64,000 nt of DNA, from contig DASRJE010000198.1 in assembly GCA_035649635.1 (NCBI GenBank), forward strand, positions 186,001-250,000, read 5' to 3'. Within the stretch, counting starts at the first letter, position 1; every line of letters begins with the position of its first letter. The notes under the pieces are model-generated. The model was not told the DNA's origin, ran no database searches, and saw nothing but the letters and a program-made list of their open reading frames with translations. Positions 45,893 to 53,312 of this stretch are shown piece by piece. The position numbers and the translations under genes were made by a program. The DNA is from Gp6-AA40 sp035649635. Lineage in GTDB: Bacteria; Acidobacteriota; Vicinamibacteria; Vicinamibacterales; UBA2999.

Positions 45893-46933
45893 ATGCAACT
45901 CGGAATGATCGGACTTGGACGAATGGGCGCGAACATGGTGCGTCGGCTGCTGCGCACTGGCCATGAGTGCGTCGTGTTTGACTCGAGTGCCGCCAATGTC
46001 GAGGCGCTGGTGCAAGAGGGCGCGCGCGGCTCGAAATCGCTGGACGAGTTCGTCGCGATGCTCGACAAGCCGCGAGCGATCTGGATCATGGTTCCAGCCG
46101 GTGCGGTGGATGCCGTGCTCGGTGACCTTGCGCCGAAGCTCGATTCGGGTGACATCCTCATCGACGGCGGGAACTCGTACTACATCGACGATATCCGCCG
46201 CGCGAAGCAGTTCGAGCCCAAGCGCTTGCAGTACGTCGACGTCGGGACGAGCGGCGGCGTATGGGGTCTCGAGCGCGGGTACTGTCTGATGATCGGCGGC
46301 ACGCCGGAGGCCGTGACGCGACTCGATCCGATCTTTCGTTCCCTCGCGCCGGGACGTGGGGCGACACCGCCGACGCCGGGTCGATCCGAGAACGGCAACA
46401 CCGCCGATCAGGGATACCTGCATTGCGGCCCCGTCGGCGCCGGTCACTTCGTGAAGATGGTGCACAACGGCATCGAGTACGGGCTGATGGCCGCGTACGC
46501 GGAGGGGTTCAACATCCTTCGACATGCCAACGCGGGCACCCAGCAGCGCCGCCTCGACGCCGAGACGACCCCGTTGCGCCATCCCGAGCACTACCAGTAC
46601 GACTTCAACCTGCCGGACATCGCCGAAGTGTGGCGACGCGGAAGCGTCGTCGCATCGTGGCTGCTGGATCTGACGGCCGCGGCGCTCGCCGACGAACCCG
46701 ATCTCGGCACGTTCGCCGGACACGTTTCGGATTCCGGTGAAGGGCGATGGACGATTCAGGCGGCCATCGAGTCCTCGGCGCCGGCGCCGGTTCTGAGCGC
46801 GGCACTTTATGAACGCTTCACTTCTCGAGGTGAAGCCGATTTCGCGAATCGTCTGCTGTCCGCGATGCGCTACCAGTTCGGCGGTCATCGCGAGCACCAC
46901 GCAGCGGCGGAATTGGCCCGCAGCCAGTCATGA
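45893..46933 (+). CDS. gnd: 6-Phosphogluconate dehydrogenase, short type
   Basis: 346 aa, decarboxylates 6-phosphogluconate to ribulose 5-phosphate. Seen: Rossmann start MQLGMIGLGRMGANMVRRLL, IWIMVPAGAVDAVL, LIDGGNSYYIDD, DVGTSGGVWGLERGYCLMIG, and the catalytic HCGPVGAGHFVKMVHNGIEY. Length matches the short NAD-preferring form rather than the 470-aa NADP form. A purine-rich GGGAGACAGAG precedes the ATG. The stop overlaps the next kinase gene (ATGA). Confidence 0.95.
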   Translation: MQLGMIGLGRMGANMVRRLLRTGHECVVFDSSAANVEALVQEGARGSKSLDEFVAMLDKPRAIWIMVPAGAVDAVLGDLAPKLDSGDILIDGGNSYYIDDIRRAKQFEPKRLQYVDVGTSGGVWGLERGYCLMIGGTPEAVTRLDPIFRSLAPGRGATPPTPGRSENGNTADQGYLHCGPVGAGHFVKMVHNGIEYGLMAAYAEGFNILRHANAGTQQRRLDAETTPLRHPEHYQYDFNLPDIAEVWRRGSVVASWLLDLTAAALADEPDLGTFAGHVSDSGEGRWTIQAAIESSAPAPVLSAALYERFTSRGEADFANRLLSAMRYQFGGHREHHAAAELARSQS

Positions 46934-47583
46934 AGGTCCTCGTCATCGACGTTGGCGGTACTGCCATCAAGGCCATTGCGACGGGACATCGCACGCGCGT
47001 TCGGATTCCGTCGGGCCCGACCCTCACACCGGAGGAGATGGTCCGCCAGGTGCAGGAGGCCGCCGCTGGCTGGGAGTACGACGTCGTCTCGATTGGCTAT
47101 CCGGGCCCGGTCAAGGACGGCAAGCCCACAAAGGAACCGAAAAATCTTGGTCGCGGCTGGGTGGGCTTCAACTTCGAGCGCGCCTTTGGTCGGCCCGTGA
47201 AGGTCGTCAATGACGCAGCGATGCAGGCGCTCGGCAGCTACGAGAAGGGAACGATGCTGTTCCTTGGGCTCGGCACCGGGCTCGGATCGACGCTGATCCT
47301 CGATGGCGTACTGGCGCCGTTGGAGCTCGCTCATCTGCCTTACAAGAAAGGGCGGACCTACGAGGAGTACGTGGGCAAGGCCGGTCTCAGGCAATTCGGC
47401 AAGAGGAAGTGGCGCAAGCACGTCGTCGACGTGATCGCTCGCCTGAGCGCCGCGCTGGAAGCGGATGACGTGGTCCTTGGGGGCGGGAACGCGAAGTTAA
47501 TCAAGCGCCTGCCGCCCGGCGTGCGCAGTGGCAGCAACGGCCACGCGTTTCTGGGCGGGTTTCGACTGTGGAGTCACTTGTGA
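46930..47583 (+). CDS. ROK-family sugar kinase, polyphosphate-glucokinase-like
   Basis: 217 aa. Seen: phosphate-1 motif VLVIDVGGTAIKAIATG, IGYPGPVKDGKPTKEPKNLG, catalytic Asp in VVNDAAMQALG, and GLGTGLGSTLILDG. ROK kinases phosphorylate glucose using ATP or polyphosphate; the short size, lack of the zinc motif and PGPVxDG block resemble polyphosphate glucokinases. It would supply glucose 6-phosphate from glucose released by the GH63-like enzyme (inference). ATGA overlap with gnd and GTGA overlap with the phosphatase gene. Confidence 0.85.
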   Translation: MKVLVIDVGGTAIKAIATGHRTRVRIPSGPTLTPEEMVRQVQEAAAGWEYDVVSIGYPGPVKDGKPTKEPKNLGRGWVGFNFERAFGRPVKVVNDAAMQALGSYEKGTMLFLGLGTGLGSTLILDGVLAPLELAHLPYKKGRTYEEYVGKAGLRQFGKRKWRKHVVDVIARLSAALEADDVVLGGGNAKLIKRLPPGVRSGSNGHAFLGGFRLWSHL

Positions 47584-48227
47584 CGACTCGAATCCTGCTC
47601 GTGAGACACGGCGCGACGGAATTGAGTGCCGAGGATCGTTTTGCCGGATCGACCGATGTGCCGCTGGGTGTCGAGGGGCGGCTGCAGGTTGAACTGCTCG
47701 CGCAGCGGCTGGCGAGTGAGTCGTTCGCGGCCGTGTACGGAAGCCCCCTGCAGCGCGCGATCGAGACAGCCACCATCGTGGCACGGCCGCACGGATTGCC
47801 GGTCACGGTTCTCGATGGCCTGCGCGAAATCGATCATGGCCGATGGGAAGGGCTTCGTCACGATGAAGCGGAAGCGAGGTATCCCGATGAATACGCCGCC
47901 TGGCAGCACGATCCCTTCGACTGTGCGCCCACCGGCGGGGAAGCTGGGAAGGCTGTCCTGGAAAGGGCGGTTCGCGCTTTTCAGCAGATCGTCGACAAGC
48001 ATCCGGGTGAGAGCGTTCTCGTGGCCTCGCACAAGGCCACCATCAGGCTCGTCATCGCGCACGTGCTCGGATTCGATCCTCGCGGGTATCGCGATCGCCT
48101 CGAGCAGATGCCCGCGTGTCTCAACATCGTCGAGATGGGCCCCAACGGCCTAGGGCGTCTGACGCTGCTCAACGATATATCCCACTACGCGCTGGAGCCA
48201 CGGGCAGTGCCGGTCCACCATGGATGA
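47580..48227 (+). CDS. Histidine phosphatase family protein
   Basis: 215 aa from GTG 47580, part of a GTGA overlap with the kinase stop; GTG at 47568 is an alternative. Seen: the catalytic RHGATELSAEDRFAGSTDV, second-arginine region YGSPLQRAIETA, acid Glu in GLREIDHGRWEG, and C-terminal ASHKATIRLVI with the second active-site His. Known family members remove phosphate from small metabolites, alpha-ribazole phosphate, or act as phosphoglycerate mutases; the operon suggests a sugar phosphate. Substrate not predictable. Confidence 0.88.
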   Translation: MTTRILLVRHGATELSAEDRFAGSTDVPLGVEGRLQVELLAQRLASESFAAVYGSPLQRAIETATIVARPHGLPVTVLDGLREIDHGRWEGLRHDEAEARYPDEYAAWQHDPFDCAPTGGEAGKAVLERAVRAFQQIVDKHPGESVLVASHKATIRLVIAHVLGFDPRGYRDRLEQMPACLNIVEMGPNGLGRLTLLNDISHYALEPRAVPVHHG

Positions 48228-49587
48228 TGCGGCAATCTGGCATCGCCTTCAGTTCGCCTTCACCGTCACGTATCACTATCTATTTCCGCAGCTCACGATG
48301 GGGCTGGCGTGGTTCCTCGTGTACTGGAAGTGGCGTGCCCTGCGCACCGGAGACGAGCGATACGCCGCCGCGGCGCGGTTCTGGGCGAGGATCTTCGGTC
48401 TGAACTTCGCCGTTGGTGTTGTCACTGGCATCCCGATGGAGTTCCAGTTCGGCACCAACTGGGCCGGCTTTTCCACCTATGCAGGCGGCGTCATCGGCCA
48501 GACGCTCGCAATGGAGGGGATGTTCGCGTTTCTCCTCGAGAGCGGGTTCGTCGGCGCGCTCGTGTGGGGAGAACGGCGGCTCGGTCCGCGGCTCCACTTT
48601 CTCGCGGCGCTTGGCGTGGCAACCGGAAGCTGGCTGTCTGGTTATTTCATCCTTGTGACCAATGCCTTCATGCAGCATCCGGTTGGACACACTACCGACG
48701 CGAGTGGGGCGCTCATAATCGCCGATCTACCGGCGTACTTACTGAATGAGTGGGCGCTGATTCAGTTCGCGCACAACCAGGCGGCAGCGCTCGTAACGGG
48801 GACCTTCGTCGTCACGGCGGTAGGCGCGTTCTACGCCCTTCGCGGTGAGCACATCGAGCAGTCGCGCATGTACCTGCGGCACGGCACGGCCGTCGGTCTT
48901 GTCGCCACGATCCTCGTTGCGTTTCCTACCGGAGATTCCCAGGCCAAGATCGTCGCGCGGTATCAGGAACCCGCGCTCGCCGCGATGGAGGGACGATTCG
49001 AGACCGGTCCGCGCGCGGACATCACGCTGATCGGACAGCCGAATGTGCGCGAACGTCGTCTCGACAACCCGATCAGACTGCCCGGGCTGCTCAGCTTTCT
49101 TGCCTACGGGACGTTTCACGCCGATGTCCGTGGCCTGGATGCATTTCCCGAAGACACCTGGCCCACGAACATCGAGTTGCTCTATTACGCATTCCACGTG
49201 ATGGCCGGCCTTGGCACCATCTTCATTGGCCTGATGCTGCTGGCAAATCTGCAGCGGCTCCGTGGACAACTCGAGTCGGCCCGTCCGCTGCTGTGGATCC
49301 TCATGCTGGCATTTCCATTTCCCTTCATCGCCAACACCGCCGGGTGGATGACGACGGAGTTGGGGCGCCAGCCGTGGTTGATCTACGGCCTGTTTCGTAC
49401 CAATCAAGGGTTCAGCGCCGTCGTCAGCTCTGGTGACGTGCTATTCACGCTCATCGGAATGGCCGGCCTCTATTTCGTCCTGGGTCTCCTCTATCTCTAT
49501 TTGATCGGAAGAGAAGTCGCGCACGGCCCAGGTGAAGCGGAGTCCACGTCACCCTACGGCGAGTCAGTGGAGACTGCCATTGGCTGA
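48220..49587 (+). CDS. cydA: Cytochrome bd oxidase subunit I
   Basis: 455 aa. Seen: DDAAIWHRLQFAFTVTYHYL with haem-ligand His, FGLNFAVGVVTGIPMEFQFG, EGMFAFLLESGFVGALVWG, QHPVG, a short Q-loop (about 250-320), and GWMTTELGRQPWLIYGLFRT, typical of CydA. About nine TM helices. The short Q-loop places it in the CydA-S/CIO-like group. Quinol oxidase reducing O2 to water at high affinity. The ATG is 8 nt inside the phosphatase gene. Confidence 0.95.
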   Translation: MDDAAIWHRLQFAFTVTYHYLFPQLTMGLAWFLVYWKWRALRTGDERYAAAARFWARIFGLNFAVGVVTGIPMEFQFGTNWAGFSTYAGGVIGQTLAMEGMFAFLLESGFVGALVWGERRLGPRLHFLAALGVATGSWLSGYFILVTNAFMQHPVGHTTDASGALIIADLPAYLLNEWALIQFAHNQAAALVTGTFVVTAVGAFYALRGEHIEQSRMYLRHGTAVGLVATILVAFPTGDSQAKIVARYQEPALAAMEGRFETGPRADITLIGQPNVRERRLDNPIRLPGLLSFLAYGTFHADVRGLDAFPEDTWPTNIELLYYAFHVMAGLGTIFIGLMLLANLQRLRGQLESARPLLWILMLAFPFPFIANTAGWMTTELGRQPWLIYGLFRTNQGFSAVVSSGDVLFTLIGMAGLYFVLGLLYLYLIGREVAHGPGEAESTSPYGESVETAIG

Positions 49588-50626
49588 ACTCTGGTTCGCG
49601 CTCCTGTGCTTCATGCTCACGATGTTCGTCGTTCTCGATGGGTGGGACATCGGAGCGGGAGCCTTGCACCTTGTCGTGGCGAAGAGCGATGCGGAGCGGC
49701 GACAGGTCATTGCTGCGATCGGGCCGTTGTGGAGCTGGCACGAGGTATGGCTCGTCGCCGCAGGCGGCACGTTTCTCCTCGCCTTTCCGGAGTTGATGGC
49801 GGTCGCGTTTGCCGGCTTTTACCTGGCGCTGTGGATGGTACTCTGGTCGTTCATCCTTCGCGGGATCTCGATCGAAGTCGGCGGCCATCTCAACGACGCG
49901 CTCTGGCGCTCGGCCTGGGATTTCGTGTTCACCGCTTCGAATCTGCTGCTCGCAATCCTGTTTGGCACTGCGCTGGGCAACGTGATTCGCGGTGTGCCGC
50001 TCGACGAGACCGGCAGGTTCAGCATGTCGCTCTTCACCGACTTCAGGGCGAGCGGACGTGTTGGAATTCTTGACTGGTACACGTTGTCGGTGGCCGTGTT
50101 CGCGACGGTACTCCTGGCCGCGCACGGCGCGACCTACTTGAGGCTCAAGACCGTCGGCGCCGTTCACGAGCGTAGCGAGCGTCTGGCACGGCGCCTGTGG
50201 CTGGCCGGCGCCGCGCTCTTTCTTGTCGTCTCGTTTGAAACCGGGATCGTCCGCCCTGAGTTGTATCAGGCGATGCTTCAGCGGCCACTGGCCTGGATAG
50301 CACTGGTCATCCTGGGCGCTGGCGCCTGGGCACTGTGGACCGGCGTGCGTGGGAGTGATGAGAGGCGAGCGCTCGCCGGTTCCTGTGCCATCATCGTGGG
50401 TCTGCTGGCTGGTGCTGCCGCAAGTCTCTTTCCCGTGGTGCTGCACTCGACGCTCAGTCCGGAGCATTCCTTGACGGCTTACGCGGGCGCAACCGCTGAA
50501 CGTGGTCTCAGAGTCGCCTTAATCTGGTGGCCGGTTGCCGTCGTCCTCGCCCTTACTTATTTCTTCGTCATCATGCGCATCTACGCCGGCAAGGTGCGCC
50601 CCTCGCAAGACACCCAGGGGTACTAG
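49580..50626 (+). CDS. cydB: Cytochrome bd oxidase subunit II
   Basis: 348 aa from the TTG at 49580 (GGAG eight bases before), 8 nt inside cydA; an ATG at 49532 would add 16 polar residues not seen in CydB. Seen: LAELWFALLCFMLTMFVVLD, GWDIGAGALHLVVAK, GPLWSWHEVWLVAAGG and ALWMVLWSFILRGISIE, with eight TM helices. No CydX or CydS-like small subunit was found immediately after. Last gene of the 20.7-kb plus-strand chain; a REP hairpin follows. Confidence 0.93.
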   Translation: MAELWFALLCFMLTMFVVLDGWDIGAGALHLVVAKSDAERRQVIAAIGPLWSWHEVWLVAAGGTFLLAFPELMAVAFAGFYLALWMVLWSFILRGISIEVGGHLNDALWRSAWDFVFTASNLLLAILFGTALGNVIRGVPLDETGRFSMSLFTDFRASGRVGILDWYTLSVAVFATVLLAAHGATYLRLKTVGAVHERSERLARRLWLAGAALFLVVSFETGIVRPELYQAMLQRPLAWIALVILGAGAWALWTGVRGSDERRALAGSCAIIVGLLAGAAASLFPVVLHSTLSPEHSLTAYAGATAERGLRVALIWWPVAVVLALTYFFVIMRIYAGKVRPSQDTQGY

Positions 50627-50630
50627 CAGC

Positions 50631-50651
50631 GGCCGGTCTTTGAGACCCGCC
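50631..50651. repeat. REP-type hairpin, copy 2 (end of operon)
   Basis: GGCCGGTCTTTGAGACCCGCC has 8 of 9 paired positions around a TTG loop, followed by GTCGAGG. It begins 5 nt after the cydB stop and could terminate the long operon. It shares sequence and the following TCGA with copies 1 and 3. Confidence 0.7.
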
Positions 50652-50856
50652 GTCGAGGAACGCCGTACAACCTGTACGGATACGCCCACGGTGTACGTTC
50701 ACATACATGCCCGCGCGGCGCGCCACAGTGACACCGAAAGACTCGTCGAAAAAATGCCATGAATCTGAAGATTTCGAGCGGCGCTCACGGCGTGGAAGTT
50801 GCCTTCTCCTGCGGCGGATGGCGCGACGAAACGTCCCGCTGAATGAGGAGGAAGCA

Positions 50857-51378
50857 ATGCGTATCGGACTTTGTGCGACTGCCCTCGGAATCGCGATGCT
50901 CGGAACGATTGCCGTGGCGCAGAGCGTCAACTATGACTACGACAAGTCGGCCGACTTTTCGCGGTTCAAGACGTATGCGTGGGTTCGCGGCACCGAGTTG
51001 AAGGACGAGCTGAATCACAAGCGCATCGTGAGCGCGATCGACGCGCAGTTGGCGTCCAAAGGCCTTTCGCAGGTGGAGGGCCAGCCGGCGGACGTGCTCG
51101 TTGCCTACCACGCCAATTTCGATGAGAACCTGCAGATCAATGGCTACTCGTCGGGTTTCGGCGGACCTCGCCTCGGCAATCTCTCCGGCACCGCAACCAC
51201 GCAGCGGATCGTGACGGGAACACTGGTTGTCGACATGATGGACGCCAGGACCAGAGCGATCGTGTGGCGCGGCGTTGCCGAGCGCGATCTGAATCCGGGC
51301 GCCAAGCCGGAGAAGCGCGACAAGAACATCACGAAGGCGGCGGAGAAGATTTTCAAGAACTATCCGCCGAAGCCCTGA
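50857..51378 (+). CDS. DUF4136 periplasmic protein
   Basis: 173 aa, ATG preceded by GAGGAGGAAGCA. Seen: signal peptide (MRIGLCATALGIAMLGTIAV-AQ), then VNYDYDKSADFSRFKTYAWV, ADVLVAYHANFDEN, TLVVDMMDARTRAIVWRGVA and TKAAEKIFKNYPP, the characteristic blocks of DUF4136. Family members are periplasmic or lipid-anchored proteins of unknown function. Here there is no lipobox Cys. Monocistronic. Confidence 0.88.
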   Translation: MRIGLCATALGIAMLGTIAVAQSVNYDYDKSADFSRFKTYAWVRGTELKDELNHKRIVSAIDAQLASKGLSQVEGQPADVLVAYHANFDENLQINGYSSGFGGPRLGNLSGTATTQRIVTGTLVVDMMDARTRAIVWRGVAERDLNPGAKPEKRDKNITKAAEKIFKNYPPKP

Positions 51379-51423
51379 TGAATGGGCGTGCAGGGGCAGG
51401 AGAGCACGCTGAGTTTTTAGCGC

Positions 51424-51700
51424 AGGGACCGCGGAGGAGCGGAGAAGCGCAGGGGCGGCGACGGGTTGAGCCGACCCGATGCGCCATTCGGAGCACGGGT
51501 CGCGCGGCCCTTGGGGCCGGCCATGGTTTACGCGGCAAGCGCTCGCAAGCGCCGTTCGCTGGTCATGGCGTTTGCGGGCGCGTTGCCGCGTAATCCAAGC
51601 CGCACGTAGTGCGGGCGACCCGTGCCTCTGGTACCTCGGCTCCTCCGCGATCTCCGCGTTGAAACTCCGCGGCCTCCGCCTCCTCCGCGCTCCAAATGCC
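51424..51700. repeat. Nested foldback element in the gene-free interval 51379-52069
   Basis: Outer arms are repeated GGAG/GCGGAG words (51424-51460) facing CTCC/CTCCGC words (about 51645-51700). A middle pair is GAGCACGGGTCGCGCGG facing GCGGGCGACCCGTGCCTC. An inner hairpin is listed separately. The three levels share one centre near 51560, so the whole 280 bp could fold back. The remaining 51701-52069 contains a CG-alternating run (51951-51968) but no gene. Confidence 0.75.
51528..51593. repeat. Long hairpin at the centre of the foldback
   Basis: TTACGCGGCAA (51528-51538) pairs with TTGCCGCGTAA (51583-51593); after one bulged base the stem continues for about 15 bp with two G-T pairs to a 13-nt loop at 51554-51566. 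About 26 paired positions make this one of the strongest stem-loops in the window. Confidence 0.85.
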
Positions 51701-52069
51701 CGGCGCGGGACAGACTGTTCCAATAGGCACAATGCGCATTCTGCGCGCGCCGAGGACGCCGGCGGCCACCCATGGACAAGCCGCTCAAACACAAGGATTT
51801 ACCTCTAAAACAGGGCGGTTGGCGCCTCATGGCTCACCGCTTGCCACTGTCGCCGGCGTGATGAACGAACCATTCAGCCCCGCCAACAAATCCTGCCGTG
51901 GCGGCGACCTGCGGCAAGCCTTGCCGAGTGTTTGCGCCATGAATCCCACCCGCGCGCGTGCGCGCGCATCAGCCCGCCTGGTGACGGCGCTTGACCCTGA
52001 CTGGTCAGGCGCCGCTCGCGCTACGCGGGCCCTCGGAGCAGGGTGGCGGAAGGAAGCTAGAGGAGAGCC

Positions 52070-53293
52070 ATGACTACTGTTCACGTCAACGCATGCATAG
52101 TGGGCGGCGGACCTGCGGGAATGATGTTGGGGCTGCTGCTGGCCAAGCGCGGTGCGCAGGTCCTCGTGCTCGAAGGACACGAGACGTTCGAGCGCGAGTT
52201 CCGTGGCGAGGTGTTGCAACCGAGCACCGCGCACCTGCTCGACGAGCTCGGACTGCTCGAATACATCCTCGCGCAGCCGCACTCGATACTTGAAGCTGGC
52301 AAGGTGCGCCTGGGCGGTCGCCAGGTCGGTGAGCTGTCGTTCAAGAGGATCGCGCCCGAGTATCCCTACGCGATCTGGATGCCGCAGCCGATCTTCCTCG
52401 CAGCCCTTCTTCGCAAGGCGGAGCCGTTTCCGTCGTTCCAGTGCTGGATGGGCGCCAAGGTGACGAAGCTCATTCAGGAAGACGGCCGCACGGTTGGCGT
52501 GCAGGGGCTTCGCCATGGCAGGGAACACTTCGAGGTGCGCGCCGACGTCGTCGTGGGCGCCGATGGCCGCCATTCCGCGATCGCGAAGATGGGCGGTTTC
52601 AAGGCCGAGTACGAGCATCATGATTTCGATCTGATCTGGTTCACGATCGAGCAGCCGCCAGGTTGGTCCAGCACCTTCTGTGTCTCGCTCGGCAACAAGG
52701 TTCGCGGCCTCATGCTGCCGAAGTACCCGCATCACATCCAGGCCGGGATCGCGCTACCGACGGGTGAGTGGCGACGATGGCGACAGCAGGGACTGGCGTT
52801 TGTGGCGGACCGCGTGCGTCAGCTCGATCCCATCTTCGAGGAGTTCGCGAGCAGCTTGAAGGACTTCACGCCGTTCTTCCCGCTCGAGGGTCTCATTCGG
52901 ATGGTCGACGACTGGGCACGTGATGGCCTGCTGCTCATCGGCGATGCGGCGCACACGATGAGCCCGGCCGGTGCGATCGGGGTCAACGTCGCGATCGCGA
53001 CTGCCGCGGTTGCCGCACAGGAGTTGTACCCGCTCTTCGGTCGCGGGCCGATCCCGCATGCCGATCTACGAGTCATCCAGCGCTTGCGCGAAGATGACGT
53101 CCGAACCCTTCATCGGCTTCAGCTGGGCGCGCAACGCGTGCTGGTCGCGAAGGAAGGAGAACTCGTAAGGCGGCTGCTCCCGAGGCTGCTGCCCATCATG
53201 CTGAATTCGCCGCTCCTGCCACGCGTTCAGCGCCGGCTGTTCTTCGGGGTGCCGCTGCCACCGCTCGATCCGGCGTTCGCGTTCGCGGGGTAG
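52070..53293 (+). CDS. FAD-dependent monooxygenase (PHBH/UbiH-like)
   Basis: 407 aa. Seen: FAD-binding GGGPAGMMLGLLLAKRGAQV, the FAD/NADPH motif VVVGADGRHSAIAKMGGF (DG) and the GD motif LLIGDAAHTMSPAGAIGVNV. Aromatic hydroxylase fold with a substrate beta-sheet between. Known relatives hydroxylate phenols, quinone precursors or antibiotics. A good AGAGGAGAG ribosome site lies before the ATG. Stands alone between the foldback element and a convergent gene. Substrate unknown. Confidence 0.88.
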   Translation: MTTVHVNACIVGGGPAGMMLGLLLAKRGAQVLVLEGHETFEREFRGEVLQPSTAHLLDELGLLEYILAQPHSILEAGKVRLGGRQVGELSFKRIAPEYPYAIWMPQPIFLAALLRKAEPFPSFQCWMGAKVTKLIQEDGRTVGVQGLRHGREHFEVRADVVVGADGRHSAIAKMGGFKAEYEHHDFDLIWFTIEQPPGWSSTFCVSLGNKVRGLMLPKYPHHIQAGIALPTGEWRRWRQQGLAFVADRVRQLDPIFEEFASSLKDFTPFFPLEGLIRMVDDWARDGLLLIGDAAHTMSPAGAIGVNVAIATAAVAAQELYPLFGRGPIPHADLRVIQRLREDDVRTLHRLQLGAQRVLVAKEGELVRRLLPRLLPIMLNSPLLPRVQRRLFFGVPLPPLDPAFAFAG

Positions 53294-53312
53294 GCGGGTC
53301 TAAAGACCCGCC
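53293..53312. terminator. Perfect hairpin over two convergent stop codons, REP copy 3
   Basis: GGCGGGTCTAAAGACCCGCC is a perfect 9-bp stem with an AA loop. Its first base is the last base of the FAD gene stop, and it contains the stop codon of the DUF2235 gene on the other strand. It probably ends both transcripts; no long T-tract is present. Confidence 0.75.

Noticed and set aside
51951..51968. CG-alternating run as a functional Z-DNA element
   Set aside because: An 18-bp run is expected by chance in very GC-rich intergenic DNA; nothing else supports a function.
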